Assembly (NCBI GenBank): GCA_035548515.1
Contig: DASZSW010000022.1
Coordinates: forward strand, 60,859 to 124,858
DNA: 64,000 nucleotides
From: DASZQY01 sp035548515
Lineage (GTDB): Bacteria; Pseudomonadota; Alphaproteobacteria; Rhizobiales; Kaistiaceae
Reading direction: 5' to 3'
The notes beneath the pieces are model-generated. The model had not been told where the DNA came from, did not search any database, and saw only the letters and a list, made by a program, of their open reading frames with translations. How positions within the stretch are numbered: the stretch's first letter is position 1; the number at the start of each line of letters is the position of its first letter. The position numbers and the translations under genes were made by a program. Shown here one piece after another: positions 36,626-46,242 of this stretch.

Positions 36626-38700
36626 CCAAAGTCCTCATTGACGGCATCGAGATCGACGTCCCGCCGGAATACACGCTGCTGCAGGCTTGCGAGGCAGCGG
36701 GCGCGGAAATCCCGCGTTTTTGCTTCCACGAGCGGCTGTCGATCGCCGGCAATTGCCGCATGTGCCTGATCGAGGTGAAGGGAGGGCCGCCGAAGCCGGT
36801 CGCTTCCTGCGCGCAGAATATCCGCGACCTTCGTCCGGGCCCGAACGGCGAGCCGCCGCAGATGTTCACCAAAACGCCGATGGTGAAGAAAGCGCGCGAA
36901 GGCGTGATGGAGTTCCTCCTGATCAACCATCCGCTCGATTGTCCGATCTGCGATCAGGGCGGAGAGTGCGACCTGCAGGACCAGGCGATGGCCTACGGCG
37001 TCGACACCTCTCGTTATTGGGAGAACAAGCGCGCGGTCGAGGACAAGTATATCGGGGCGCTGGTCAAGACCTCGATGAACCGCTGCATCCACTGCACGCG
37101 CTGCATCCGCTTCACCACCGAAGTGGCCGGCGTGCCCGACCTCGGCGCGATTGGTCGCGGCGAGGATATGGAGATCACGACCTATCTCGAAAGCGCGATG
37201 ACCTCGGAGCTGCAGGGCAACGTGGTCGATCTCTGCCCGGTCGGCGCACTGACGTCGAAGCCCTACGCCTTCGCCGCGCGGCCGTGGGAACTGGGCAAGA
37301 CCGAGTCCATCGACGTCATGGACGCGGTCGGCTCGGCCATCCGCATCGACACGCGCGGCCGCGAGGTCATGCGCATCCTGCCGCGCGTCAACGAGGACGT
37401 GAACGAGGAGTGGATTTCCGACAAGACGCGCCACGTCGTCGACGGGCTGCGCACGCAGCGCCTCGACCGGCCCTATCTGCGGGTCAACGGACGGCTGCAG
37501 CCCGCCTCCTGGGACGAGGCCTTTGCCGCGATCGCCGGCAAGATTGCGACCGCTCAACCCGGCCGCATCGGCGCGATCGCGGGCGACCTCGCGACCGTCG
37601 AGGAGATGTTCGCGCTGAAGGACCTGATGAACCGCATCGGCTCGGCCAATATCGATGCGCGGCAGGACGGCTCGATGATCGATCCGCGCTGGGGCCGAGG
37701 CGCCTATCTGTTCAACGCGACCATCGCCGGGATCGAGAAGGCCGATGCGCTGCTGATCGTCGGCTGCAATCCACGCAAGGAAGCGTCAGTTCTGAATGCG
37801 CGCATCCGCAAGCGCTGGCGCATGGGTCATTTCCCGATCGCGACGATTGGGGAGAAGGTCGATCTGACTTATCCCTATCATTATCTCGGTGCCGGACCGG
37901 ATTCACTCGCCGAGCTTGCAGCAGGCAAGGGCGATTTCGCCGAAATTCTGAAAAAGGCGGAACGCCCGCTGGTGATCGTCGGCGAGGCTGCGCTCGCGCG
38001 TGTAGATGGGCCGCGGATCGCCTCGATGGTGGCGGCGATCGCGCGCGACTGCGGAGCGATCAAGGACGGCTGGAACGGGTTCTCGGTGTTGCATCATGCA
38101 GCATCGCGGGTCGGCGCGCTCGATATTGGCTTCGTGCCGGGGCAAGGCGGACATGGCGCGCTTGGCATTGCCAATGACAGCGATGTTGTCTTCCTGCTCG
38201 GGGCTGACGAACTCGATATCGCGCCTGGTGCTTTCGTCATCTATATCGGCACTCATGGCGACCGCGGCGCGCATCGCGCCGACGTCGTGTTGCCGGGGGC
38301 GGCCTATCCGGAAAAGTCAGGGGTCTATGTGAACACGGAAGGGCGCGTCCAAATGTCGGAACGCGCCTCCTTCCCGCCGGGTGACGCGCGTGAGGATTGG
38401 GCGATCATCCGCGCTCTCTCCGACAAGCTGCGGGCAAAACTTCCCTACGATTCTCTCGTCCAGCTTCGCACTGCAGTCGGTGCTGCGCATCCGCATATGC
38501 TGCGCATCGGCCAGATCACGCCAGCGGATCCGCGTGACGTGTCGCGCCTCGCCGACATCGGGGGTAAGCCGGACAAGGCGCCGTTCGAAAGCGGCATCGA
38601 AGATTTCTACCTCACCAACCCGATCGCGCGTGCATCCGCGGTCATGGCTGAATGTTCGGTCATTGCCGAAGGCCGTTCTGCGCTGACGGCGGCGGAGTGA
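36622..38700 (+). CDS. nuoG: NADH-quinone oxidoreductase subunit G
   Basis: Largest peripheral-arm subunit, 692 residues, carrying clusters N1b, N4 and N5. N-terminal ligands: PRFCFHERLSIAGNCRMCLIEV and VASCAQN (2Fe-2S), HPLDCPICDQGGECDLQ (His/Cys N5), and MNRCIHCTRCIRF with NVVDLCPVGAL (N4). The C-terminal half is the molybdopterin-oxidoreductase-like domain (GVYVNTEGRVQMSERA). The length is typical of the mitochondrial-like alphaproteobacterial form. Confidence 0.97.
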   Translation: MTKVLIDGIEIDVPPEYTLLQACEAAGAEIPRFCFHERLSIAGNCRMCLIEVKGGPPKPVASCAQNIRDLRPGPNGEPPQMFTKTPMVKKAREGVMEFLLINHPLDCPICDQGGECDLQDQAMAYGVDTSRYWENKRAVEDKYIGALVKTSMNRCIHCTRCIRFTTEVAGVPDLGAIGRGEDMEITTYLESAMTSELQGNVVDLCPVGALTSKPYAFAARPWELGKTESIDVMDAVGSAIRIDTRGREVMRILPRVNEDVNEEWISDKTRHVVDGLRTQRLDRPYLRVNGRLQPASWDEAFAAIAGKIATAQPGRIGAIAGDLATVEEMFALKDLMNRIGSANIDARQDGSMIDPRWGRGAYLFNATIAGIEKADALLIVGCNPRKEASVLNARIRKRWRMGHFPIATIGEKVDLTYPYHYLGAGPDSLAELAAGKGDFAEILKKAERPLVIVGEAALARVDGPRIASMVAAIARDCGAIKDGWNGFSVLHHAASRVGALDIGFVPGQGGHGALGIANDSDVVFLLGADELDIAPGAFVIYIGTHGDRGAHRADVVLPGAAYPEKSGVYVNTEGRVQMSERASFPPGDAREDWAIIRALSDKLRAKLPYDSLVQLRTAVGAAHPHMLRIGQITPADPRDVSRLADIGGKPDKAPFESGIEDFYLTNPIARASAVMAECSVIAEGRSALTAAE

Positions 38701-38703
38701 GCG

Positions 38704-39729
38704 ATGACTGAACTCTGGACCAGCTATCTTTGGCCTTTGATCGTGATGGTGGCGCAGAGCCTGATGCTCCTCGTCATCCTGCTGGTCGCCATCGCCTATG
38801 TTCTCTACGCCGACCGCAAGATCTGGGCGGCGGTTCAGATCCGTCGTGGCCCGAACGTCGTCGGCCCGTGGGGGCTGTTCCAGTCTTTCGCCGATCTCAT
38901 CAAATTCGTGCTCAAGGAGCCGGTCATTCCCGCCGGCGCGAACAAGGGTGTGTTCCTTCTGGCGCCTCTCGTGACAACCGTGCTCGCGCTCGCCGCCTGG
39001 GCGGTGATCCCGGTGAATGCGGGATGGGTGATTGCCGACATCAACGTCGGGATCCTTTACATCTTCGCGATCTCCTCGCTCGGCGTTTACGGCATCATCA
39101 TGGGTGGCTGGGCGTCCAATTCCAAATATCCGTTCCTCTCCGCGCTTCGCTCGGCGGCGCAGATGGTGTCGTACGAGGTCTCCATCGGGTTCGTCATCAT
39201 CACGGTGCTGCTCTGCGTCGGTTCGCTCAATCTCTCGGACATCGTAGAGGCGCAGAACGGACGCTACGGTTTGCTGAACTGGTATTGGCTCCCGCTGTTT
39301 CCGATGTTCGTAATCTTCTTCGTGTCGGCACTGGCCGAGACGAACCGTCCTCCCTTCGATCTGGTCGAAGCCGAATCCGAGCTCGTCGCAGGCTTCATGG
39401 TCGAATACGGCTCCGCGCCCTACATGATGTTCATGCTCGGCGAATACGTCGCCATCGCCACGATGTGTGCGATGGGGACGATCCTGTTCCTCGGCGGATG
39501 GCTGTCGCCGGTGCCGGTCGTTCCATTCACCTGGGTGCCGGGCGTGGTCTGGTTCACGCTGAAGGCGTTGTTTCTGTTCTTCCTGTTCGCCATGGTGAAG
39601 GCTGTTGTACCGCGGTATCGCTACGACCAATTGATGCGGCTCGGCTGGAAGGTGTTCCTGCCGATCTCGCTCGCGATGGTCGCAATCGTCGCCGGTGTCC
39701 TTCAATATGGCGGCCTGGCGCCGAAGTGA
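38704..39729 (+). CDS. nuoH: NADH-quinone oxidoreductase subunit H
   Basis: Membrane subunit that completes the quinone chamber, 341 residues and about eight helices. Motifs: ADRKIWAAVQIRRGPNVVGPWGLFQSFADLIKF, GGWASNSKYPFLSALRSAAQMVSYEVSIGF, LAETNRPPFDLVEAESELVAGFMVEYG and RYRYDQLMRLGWK. It starts three bases after nuoG. Confidence 0.97.
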   Translation: MTELWTSYLWPLIVMVAQSLMLLVILLVAIAYVLYADRKIWAAVQIRRGPNVVGPWGLFQSFADLIKFVLKEPVIPAGANKGVFLLAPLVTTVLALAAWAVIPVNAGWVIADINVGILYIFAISSLGVYGIIMGGWASNSKYPFLSALRSAAQMVSYEVSIGFVIITVLLCVGSLNLSDIVEAQNGRYGLLNWYWLPLFPMFVIFFVSALAETNRPPFDLVEAESELVAGFMVEYGSAPYMMFMLGEYVAIATMCAMGTILFLGGWLSPVPVVPFTWVPGVVWFTLKALFLFFLFAMVKAVVPRYRYDQLMRLGWKVFLPISLAMVAIVAGVLQYGGLAPK

Positions 39730-39736
39730 GGGCACG

Positions 39737-40225
39737 ATGAAACTCGACCAAGCGGCGCGCGCGATCTTCCTCAAGGAATTTGTTCAGGCGTTCTTTCTGG
39801 GGATGCGCTACTTCTTCAAGCCGAAACCGACCATCAATTATCCGTTCGAGAAGAATCCGATCTCGCCGCGTTTCAGGGGCGAGCACGCCTTGCGACGCTA
39901 CCCGAATGGCGAAGAGCGCTGCATTGCATGCAAGCTGTGCGAGGCCATCTGTCCGGCACAGGCCATCACCATCGAAGCAGGACCGCGCCGTAATGACGGC
40001 ACGCGCCGCACTACGCGCTATGACATCGACATGGTGAAGTGCATCTATTGCGGCCTGTGTCAGGAAGCCTGTCCGGTCGACGCCATCGTTGAAGGGCCGA
40101 ATTTCGAATTCGCAGTGGAGACCCGTGAGGAACTTCTTTACGACAAGGAGCGCCTGCTCGCGAACGGGGACCGTTGGGAGCGCGAGATCGCCCAGAATAT
40201 CGCGCTCGACGCGCCGTATCGGTGA
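39737..40225 (+). CDS. nuoI: NADH-quinone oxidoreductase subunit I
   Basis: Ferredoxin-like subunit with [4Fe-4S] clusters N6a and N6b, 162 residues. The two cluster motifs are CIACKLCEAICP (from Cys62) and CIYCGLCQEACP, each followed by a proline-containing turn. The N-terminal KEFVQAFFLGMRYFFKPKPTINYPFEK is the family anchor helix. The start at ATG 39737 follows the nuoH stop by seven bases. Confidence 0.97.
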   Translation: MKLDQAARAIFLKEFVQAFFLGMRYFFKPKPTINYPFEKNPISPRFRGEHALRRYPNGEERCIACKLCEAICPAQAITIEAGPRRNDGTRRTTRYDIDMVKCIYCGLCQEACPVDAIVEGPNFEFAVETREELLYDKERLLANGDRWEREIAQNIALDAPYR

Positions 40226-40229
40226 CGTG

Positions 40230-40844
40230 ATGATCCTGCCCGCTCTTTTCTTCTATCTCTTTGCCGGCGTGTGCATCGCGTCCGCCTTCATGGTGATCGC
40301 TGCGCGCAATCCGGTTCATTCCGTTCTGTTTCTCATCCTCGCCTTCGTCAACGCGTCGGGACTGTTCCTGCTCCTTGGCGCCGAATTTCTCGCGATGATG
40401 CTGATCGTCGTTTATGTCGGTGCGGTCGCGGTGCTGTTTCTGTTCGTCGTGATGATGCTCGACGTGGATTTTGCCGAATTGCGTTCCGGCTTTTTGCAAT
40501 ATCTGCCGGTTGGGGCGCTGGTAGGCGCGGTCTTCCTCGCCGAAATCCTGCTGGTCGTCGGGGCGTGGAGCATCGGACCGGGCATCCCGCGCGTGATCGC
40601 AGCACCGACCCCACCGATCGGGGATATCAGCAACACCGAGGCCATCGGCCTCGTCCTTTACACGCGATATCTCTATTTCTTCCAGGCGGCGGGCCTCGTG
40701 CTGCTGGTCGCGATGATCGGGGCCATTGTGCTGACGCTGCGGCACCGCGAGAACGTCAAGCGCCAGAGCATATCGGCACAGGTCGCGCGCACGCCGGACA
40801 TGTCGATCGAAGTCCGCCAGGTCAAATCGGGGCAGGGGATCTGA
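40230..40844 (+). CDS. nuoJ: NADH-quinone oxidoreductase subunit J
   Basis: Membrane subunit, 204 residues and five helices: ARNPVHSVLFLILAFVNASGLFLLLGAEFLAMMLIVVYVGAVAVLFLFVVMMLD is the conserved region, including the pi-bulge helix. A hydrophilic C-terminal tail (HRENVKRQSISAQVARTPDM) follows the last helix. GTG at 40227 directly before the ATG is an alternative start. Confidence 0.96.
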   Translation: MILPALFFYLFAGVCIASAFMVIAARNPVHSVLFLILAFVNASGLFLLLGAEFLAMMLIVVYVGAVAVLFLFVVMMLDVDFAELRSGFLQYLPVGALVGAVFLAEILLVVGAWSIGPGIPRVIAAPTPPIGDISNTEAIGLVLYTRYLYFFQAAGLVLLVAMIGAIVLTLRHRENVKRQSISAQVARTPDMSIEVRQVKSGQGI

Positions 40845-40845
40845 C

Positions 40846-41154
40846 ATGACCATCGGTCTTGGCCATTACCTGTCGGTCGCTGCGATCCTGTTCACGCTCG
40901 GGATTTTCGGTATTTTCCTCAACCGCAAGAACGTCATCATCATCCTGATGTCGATCGAGCTGATCCTGCTGTCGGTCAACCTCAATCTGGTGACGTTCTC
41001 AAGCTTCCTCGGCGATATCGTCGGACAGATATTCGCGCTTCTGGTTCTGACCGTCGCGGCTGCGGAGGCTGCGATCGGACTTGCCATTCTCGTCGTGTAT
41101 TACCGCAACCGTGGCTCGATCGCGGTCGAAGACATCAACCTGATGAAAGGCTGA
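40846..41154 (+). CDS. nuoK: NADH-quinone oxidoreductase subunit K
   Basis: Small antiporter-like subunit (MrpC homologue), 102 residues and three helices, with LNRKNVIIILMSIELILLSVNLNLVTFS and VAAAEAAIGLAILVVYYRNRG. The two conserved membrane glutamates (in SIELIL and AAEAAIG) used for proton transfer are present. It starts one base after the nuoJ stop. Confidence 0.97.
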   Translation: MTIGLGHYLSVAAILFTLGIFGIFLNRKNVIIILMSIELILLSVNLNLVTFSSFLGDIVGQIFALLVLTVAAAEAAIGLAILVVYYRNRGSIAVEDINLMKG

Positions 41155-41189
41155 CGCGCGATCCGCGCGCGCGTTCGGAGACATAACGG

Positions 41190-43283
41190 ATGTATCAGGC
41201 GATCGTCTTCCTTCCGCTCATCGGCGCCATCATCGCCGGCGCGATCTCGTTGTGGGGCGCAGCCCGCCGGTATCCTGGTGGAGAGACGAGACACGGCGCG
41301 GAGGACCACGCGTCGCATCCCGTGGACGAAAGCCATACGCATGGCGCGCCATCGGTGAACGCAAGCTCGGTGATCCACCATGCGCACGATGAACACCAGG
41401 AGCACGGCCCGGCGGCAGAAGGCTCGCGCGCGGCGGAGGTGGTCACAACGGGTCTTTTGTTCGTGGCGATGGTGTTGTCCTGGTTCGCCTTCTACAGCGT
41501 GGGGATCGCACATCACCCGGAACGCGTTTCGCTGTTCACCTGGATCCTGTCCGGCGACCTGAAGGTCGATTGGGCCTTGCGCATCGATACGCTGACCGCC
41601 GTGATGCTGGTGGTCGTGACGACAGTGTCCGCGCTCGTGCACCTTTATTCGATCGGCTACATGCACGAAGACCCCTATCGGCCGCGCTTCTTTGCCTATC
41701 TGTCGCTTTTCACATTCGCGATGCTTGCGCTCGTGACGTCGGACAATCTTGCCCAGCTCTTTTTCGGGTGGGAGGGCGTCGGTCTTGCGAGCTATCTGCT
41801 GATCGGATTCTGGTACCATAAGCCGGAGGCGAACGCGGCAGCGATCAAGGCCTTCGTCGTCAACCGCGTTGGCGATTTCGGCTTTGCGCTTGGCATCTTC
41901 GCCGTGTTCATGATGCTGAATTCGATCGACTTCGACATCATCTTCGCGGGCGCTCCGGGGCTCACCGGCAAAACGATCGATTTCTTCGGACTTAAGGCTG
42001 ACGCGCTCACGCTCATCTGCGTGTTCCTGTTCATGGGGGCGATGGGCAAGTCCGCGCAATTCCTGCTGCACACATGGCTGCCGGATGCGATGGAAGGGCC
42101 GACGCCGGTGTCGGCGCTGATCCATGCCGCCACGATGGTGACGGCGGGCGTGTTCATGGTGGCGCGGCTGTCGCCGCTGTTCGAATTGTCTCCGGGGGCG
42201 CTGACCTTCGTCACGTTCATCGGCGGAACTACGGCGTTCTTCGCCGCGACCGTCGGCCTCGTGCAGAACGATATCAAGCGCATCGTCGCATATTCAACAT
42301 GCTCGCAGCTTGGCTACATGTTCGTCGCAATGGGGACGGGTGCGTACTCTGTCGGCATGTTCCACCTGTTCACGCATGCTTTCTTCAAAGCGTTGCTGTT
42401 CCTGGGCTCCGGCTCCGTGATCATGGCAATGCATCACGAGCAGGACATCCGTGCCATGGGCGGACTGCGCAAGAAGATCCCACTGACCTACACGGCGATG
42501 GTGATCGGTACACTTGCGCTGACCGGCTTCCCGCTCACTGCGGGTTATTTCTCAAAGGATGCGATCATCGAGGCCGCCTTTTCGGCGCACAATCCGATGG
42601 CGCTCTACGCCTTCATCATGACCGTGGTCGCGGCTGGCCTAACATCGTTTTATTCGTGGCGGCTGATCTTCAAGACGTTCCATGGCGAGCCGCACGACCG
42701 CAAGCATTATGACCACGCGCACGAAAGTCCGCTGGTGATCCTTATCCCGCTCGGAGTTCTCGCGGCCGGGTCGATCCTTGCAGGCCTGCCGTTCAAGGAT
42801 CTGTTTGCCGGTCACGGCGTAGAAGAGTTTTTTCACGAGTCACTGAAGTTCGGCGAAAACAATCACATTCTGGAAGAGATGCACCACGTTCCCTGGACGA
42901 TTGCCTGGTTGCCGACGCTGATGATGGCATTGGGCTTCCTTGTCGCCTGGCAATTCTACATCCGCAATCCGGGCCTGCCGATCGAACTCGCTCGCCAGCA
43001 CGCAGTGCTGTACCGCTTCCTGCTCAACAAGTGGTATTTCGACGAAATCTACGACGTGATCTTCGTGCGTCCGGCCAAGTGGCTGGGGCGCGCCTTGTGG
43101 AAGGGCGGCGACGGCTGGCTGATCGACGGCTTCGGGCCTGACGGAGTGTCGTCGCGCGTGCTCGATGTAACCCGCAACGTCGTGCGCCTGCAGACCGGTT
43201 ATCTCTACCACTACGCTTTCGCGATGCTGATTGGGGCCGCCGCATTCATCACCTGGTTCATGTTCGCCGGAGGGGTGCGCTGA
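41190..43283 (+). CDS. nuoL: NADH-quinone oxidoreductase subunit L, with His-rich loop
   Basis: Distal proton-pumping subunit, 697 residues. Core motifs: YMHEDPYRPRFFAYLSLFTFAMLALV, FFGWEGVGLASYLLIGFWY, MGKSAQFLLHTWLPDAMEGPTPVSALIHAATMVTAGV and FTHAFFKALLFLGSGSVI, followed by the lateral helix HL at the C-terminus. Oddity: between the first and second hydrophobic helices lies a stretch of about 45 residues (roughly 33-77) with ten His at 35, 40, 43, 49, 51, 63, 64, 66, 69 and 72 plus many acids. That looks like a metal-binding or disordered loop rather than part of the pump. Confidence 0.96.
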   Translation: MYQAIVFLPLIGAIIAGAISLWGAARRYPGGETRHGAEDHASHPVDESHTHGAPSVNASSVIHHAHDEHQEHGPAAEGSRAAEVVTTGLLFVAMVLSWFAFYSVGIAHHPERVSLFTWILSGDLKVDWALRIDTLTAVMLVVVTTVSALVHLYSIGYMHEDPYRPRFFAYLSLFTFAMLALVTSDNLAQLFFGWEGVGLASYLLIGFWYHKPEANAAAIKAFVVNRVGDFGFALGIFAVFMMLNSIDFDIIFAGAPGLTGKTIDFFGLKADALTLICVFLFMGAMGKSAQFLLHTWLPDAMEGPTPVSALIHAATMVTAGVFMVARLSPLFELSPGALTFVTFIGGTTAFFAATVGLVQNDIKRIVAYSTCSQLGYMFVAMGTGAYSVGMFHLFTHAFFKALLFLGSGSVIMAMHHEQDIRAMGGLRKKIPLTYTAMVIGTLALTGFPLTAGYFSKDAIIEAAFSAHNPMALYAFIMTVVAAGLTSFYSWRLIFKTFHGEPHDRKHYDHAHESPLVILIPLGVLAAGSILAGLPFKDLFAGHGVEEFFHESLKFGENNHILEEMHHVPWTIAWLPTLMMALGFLVAWQFYIRNPGLPIELARQHAVLYRFLLNKWYFDEIYDVIFVRPAKWLGRALWKGGDGWLIDGFGPDGVSSRVLDVTRNVVRLQTGYLYHYAFAMLIGAAAFITWFMFAGGVR

Positions 43284-44809
43284 TGGCGAGCTGGCCGATC
43301 CTGTCGATCACGACCTTCCTGCCGCTCGCGGGCGTTGCGTTTATCCTGATGCTGCGCGGCGAGGGTGAAGCAGCGAAGCGCAATGCGCGCTGGGCCGCCC
43401 TATGGACGACGCTTGTCACATTCGCGGTATCGCTTGTGCTCGTGCAGCGCTTCGATCCGTCCTCGCCGGAATTCCAGTTCGTCGAGAAGGCGCGTTGGTT
43501 GAGCGGAACCAGCAACTATCACATGGGGGTCGATGGCATCTCGCTGCCCTTCGTGATCCTCACCACCGCGCTGATGCCCTTCTGCATCGCAGCGTCCTGG
43601 CGCGCGATCGACACGCGCGTGAAGGAATACATGATCGCGTTTCTCGTTTTGGAAACGCTTATGATCGGCACCTTTTCGGCGCTCGATCTCGTGCTGTTCT
43701 ACCTCTTCTTCGAAGGCGGCCTGATCCCGATGTTTCTGATCATCGGCGTGTGGGGCGGCCCGCGCCGGGTGTATGCGAGCTTCAAGTTCTTCCTCTACAC
43801 GCTGCTCGGTTCGGTGCTGATGTTGCTCGCCATCATGGCGATGTACTGGAATGGCGGCACGACCGAGATTCCGGCGCTGATGCGGCACGGCTTCCCGCAC
43901 ACGCTGCAGACATGGGCGTGGCTCGCTTTCTTTGCGTCCTTCGCGGTGAAGATGCCGATGTGGCCGGTTCACACTTGGCTACCCGACGCGCATGTTGAGG
44001 CGCCGACCGCGGGCTCCGTCATCCTAGCTGCGATCCTTTTGAAAATGGGCGGCTACGGTTTCCTGCGCTTCTCGCTGCCGATGTTCCCGCTCGCCTCGGC
44101 CGATTTCGCCCCATTGGTCTTCGCGCTGTCGGTCATCGCGATCATCTATACGTCGCTCGTCGCGCTGATGCAGGAAGACGTGAAAAAGCTGATCGCGTAT
44201 TCGTCGGTCGCGCATATGGGCTTCGTCACCATGGGCATCTTTGCGGTCACCGCACAAGGGGTCGGCGGCGGCATCTTCCAGATGGTGTCGCACGGCATCG
44301 TCTCGGGCGCTTTGTTCCTGTGCGTCGGTGTCGTCTACGACCGCATGCATACGCGTGAGATCGCGGCCTATGGCGGTCTGGTTGAGCGGATGCCTCTTTA
44401 CGCCTGCGCATTCCTCGTCTTCACGCTGGCCAATGTCGGCTTGCCGGGGACATCCGGCTTCGTCGGCGAGTTTTTGACGCTGCTCGGGACCTTCAAGGTC
44501 AATATCCCGGTCGCGACGCTTGCGACGCTCGGCGTGATCCTGTCGGCGGCCTACGCGCTCTGGCTTTACCGCAAGGTGATTTTTGGGCGCCTCGAAAAAC
44601 CGAGCCTGCAACACATTCGCGATCTCGGAATTCGGGAGATGGCAATCCTCGTGCCGCTGGTCGCGCTCACGATCCTGTTCGGCGTCTATCCGAAACCCAT
44701 CCTGGACATGTCTTCGGCATCCGTGAATGCGCTGGTCGCGAATTACGAGCGGGCCATTGCCGTTAAGCGCGCTGACTTGTCTCTTCCGGCCGTGCGGACC
44801 CAGCAATGA
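43283..44809 (+). CDS. nuoM: NADH-quinone oxidoreductase subunit M
   Basis: Antiporter-like pump subunit, 508 residues and about 14 helices. Motifs: GVDGISLPFVILTTALMP, LFYLFFEGGLIPMFLIIGVWGG with the key Glu, KMPMWPVHTWLPDAHVEAPTAGSVILAAILLKMGGYGFLRF with the central Lys, and AYSSVAHMGFVTMG. Start and the nuoL stop share one base (TGATG); its stop overlaps nuoN as ATGA. Confidence 0.97.
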   Translation: MASWPILSITTFLPLAGVAFILMLRGEGEAAKRNARWAALWTTLVTFAVSLVLVQRFDPSSPEFQFVEKARWLSGTSNYHMGVDGISLPFVILTTALMPFCIAASWRAIDTRVKEYMIAFLVLETLMIGTFSALDLVLFYLFFEGGLIPMFLIIGVWGGPRRVYASFKFFLYTLLGSVLMLLAIMAMYWNGGTTEIPALMRHGFPHTLQTWAWLAFFASFAVKMPMWPVHTWLPDAHVEAPTAGSVILAAILLKMGGYGFLRFSLPMFPLASADFAPLVFALSVIAIIYTSLVALMQEDVKKLIAYSSVAHMGFVTMGIFAVTAQGVGGGIFQMVSHGIVSGALFLCVGVVYDRMHTREIAAYGGLVERMPLYACAFLVFTLANVGLPGTSGFVGEFLTLLGTFKVNIPVATLATLGVILSAAYALWLYRKVIFGRLEKPSLQHIRDLGIREMAILVPLVALTILFGVYPKPILDMSSASVNALVANYERAIAVKRADLSLPAVRTQQ

Positions 44810-46239
44810 CCCCTTACGCGCTTCCAGCCCTTTTGCCTGCTGCGCCTGAGCTTCTGCTCGCCGCCGGCGCATTGACCCTCCTGATGTTGGGGGCCTTCCG
44901 TGGCGAGCGTTCCGCGCCTGTCGTCGATCTTGGCGCGATCCTGCTCTTGGTCGCCGCTGCGGCTATCGTGCTGATGCTGCCGGCGGGCAAGCTCACGACC
45001 TTTGGTGCTGGATTCGTTGTCGACGATTTTGCCCGCTTCCTGAAGGTCCTTGCCTTTGTCGGTTCGGCCGCAGCGATCCTCATGTCGCAGACGTATTTCG
45101 CGCGCGAGAAACAGCGCAGGTTTGAATATCCGGTGCTGATCCTGCTCGCGACGGCCGGCATGGGCATGATGATATCGGCCGGCGACCTGATCGCGCTCTA
45201 TCTTGGCCTCGAGCTGATGAGTCTGTCGCTTTATGTCGTTGCCGCAAGTCAGCGCGACTCCGTGCGCTCGACCGAGGCGGGGCTGAAATATTTCGTTCTC
45301 GGCGGTCTGTCGTCCGGGATGCTGCTTTACGGTTGTTCGCTCATTTACGGTTACACCGGCAGCGTCAGTTTTCCCGCGATTGCGCAGGGCGCAGCGCAAG
45401 GCGGACTTGGAATTCTGTTTGGGCTGGTCTTTCTGTTCGTCGGCCTATGCTTCAAGGTCTCGGCCGTGCCGTTCCACATGTGGACGCCAGACGTTTATGA
45501 GGGTGCGCCGACACCTGTCACCGCCTTCTTCGCCGCCGCACCGAAGGTCGCAGCCATCGCGCTGTTCATGCGTGCCGCGCACAACGCGTTCCCGACCATC
45601 GTGGTGCAATGGCAGCAGATCCTGGTCTTCGTTTCGATCGCCTCGATGGCGCTTGGTGCGTTCGCCGCCATCGGCCAGCGCAACATCAAGCGACTGATGG
45701 CGTATTCCTCGATCGGTCATATGGGCTTCGCGTTGGTCGGACTTGCCTCCGGGACGCCTGAAGGCGTGCAGGGAGTGCTGGTCTATATCGCCATCTATCT
45801 GGCGATGACGCTCGGCACGTTCGCCTGCATCCTGTCGATGCGACGCGACTGGCGCATGGTCGAGGAGATTTCGGACTTGTCTGGTCTCGCGCGGACTAAT
45901 CCGGCGATGGCGTTCTTTCTTGCGATGCTTTTGTTTTCGCTCGCCGGCATTCCACCGCTCGCGGGATTCTTCGCGAAATATTACGTGTTCCTCGCCGCCA
46001 TCAAGGCCGGGCTTTTCACGCTCGCGGTGATTGGCGTGCTGGCCAGTGTCGTGGGCGCCTATTATTACCTGCTGATCGTGAAGACGATGTATTTTGACGA
46101 ACCGCAGAAGGCGTTCGAGCCGATGCCGCGCGAACAGGTCGCGGTGCTGGCTGTGTGCGGATTGTTCAATCTCCTTTACTTCGTCTACCCGGCTCCCTTG
46201 ATCGACGCCGCGGGCGTTGCGGCAAAATCGCTGTTCTGA
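44806..46239 (+). CDS. nuoN: NADH-quinone oxidoreductase subunit N
   Basis: Third antiporter-like subunit, 477 residues. Motifs: YLGLELMSLSLYVVAASQRDSVRSTEAGLKYFVLGGLSSGMLLYG, CFKVSAVPFHMWTPDVYEGAPTPVTAFFAAAPKVAAIALF and AYSSIGHMGFALVGLA. It ends the complex I genes, but birA starts only three bases later on the same strand. Confidence 0.97.
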   Translation: MTPYALPALLPAAPELLLAAGALTLLMLGAFRGERSAPVVDLGAILLLVAAAAIVLMLPAGKLTTFGAGFVVDDFARFLKVLAFVGSAAAILMSQTYFAREKQRRFEYPVLILLATAGMGMMISAGDLIALYLGLELMSLSLYVVAASQRDSVRSTEAGLKYFVLGGLSSGMLLYGCSLIYGYTGSVSFPAIAQGAAQGGLGILFGLVFLFVGLCFKVSAVPFHMWTPDVYEGAPTPVTAFFAAAPKVAAIALFMRAAHNAFPTIVVQWQQILVFVSIASMALGAFAAIGQRNIKRLMAYSSIGHMGFALVGLASGTPEGVQGVLVYIAIYLAMTLGTFACILSMRRDWRMVEEISDLSGLARTNPAMAFFLAMLLFSLAGIPPLAGFFAKYYVFLAAIKAGLFTLAVIGVLASVVGAYYYLLIVKTMYFDEPQKAFEPMPREQVAVLAVCGLFNLLYFVYPAPLIDAAGVAAKSLF

Positions 46240-46242
46240 CGG

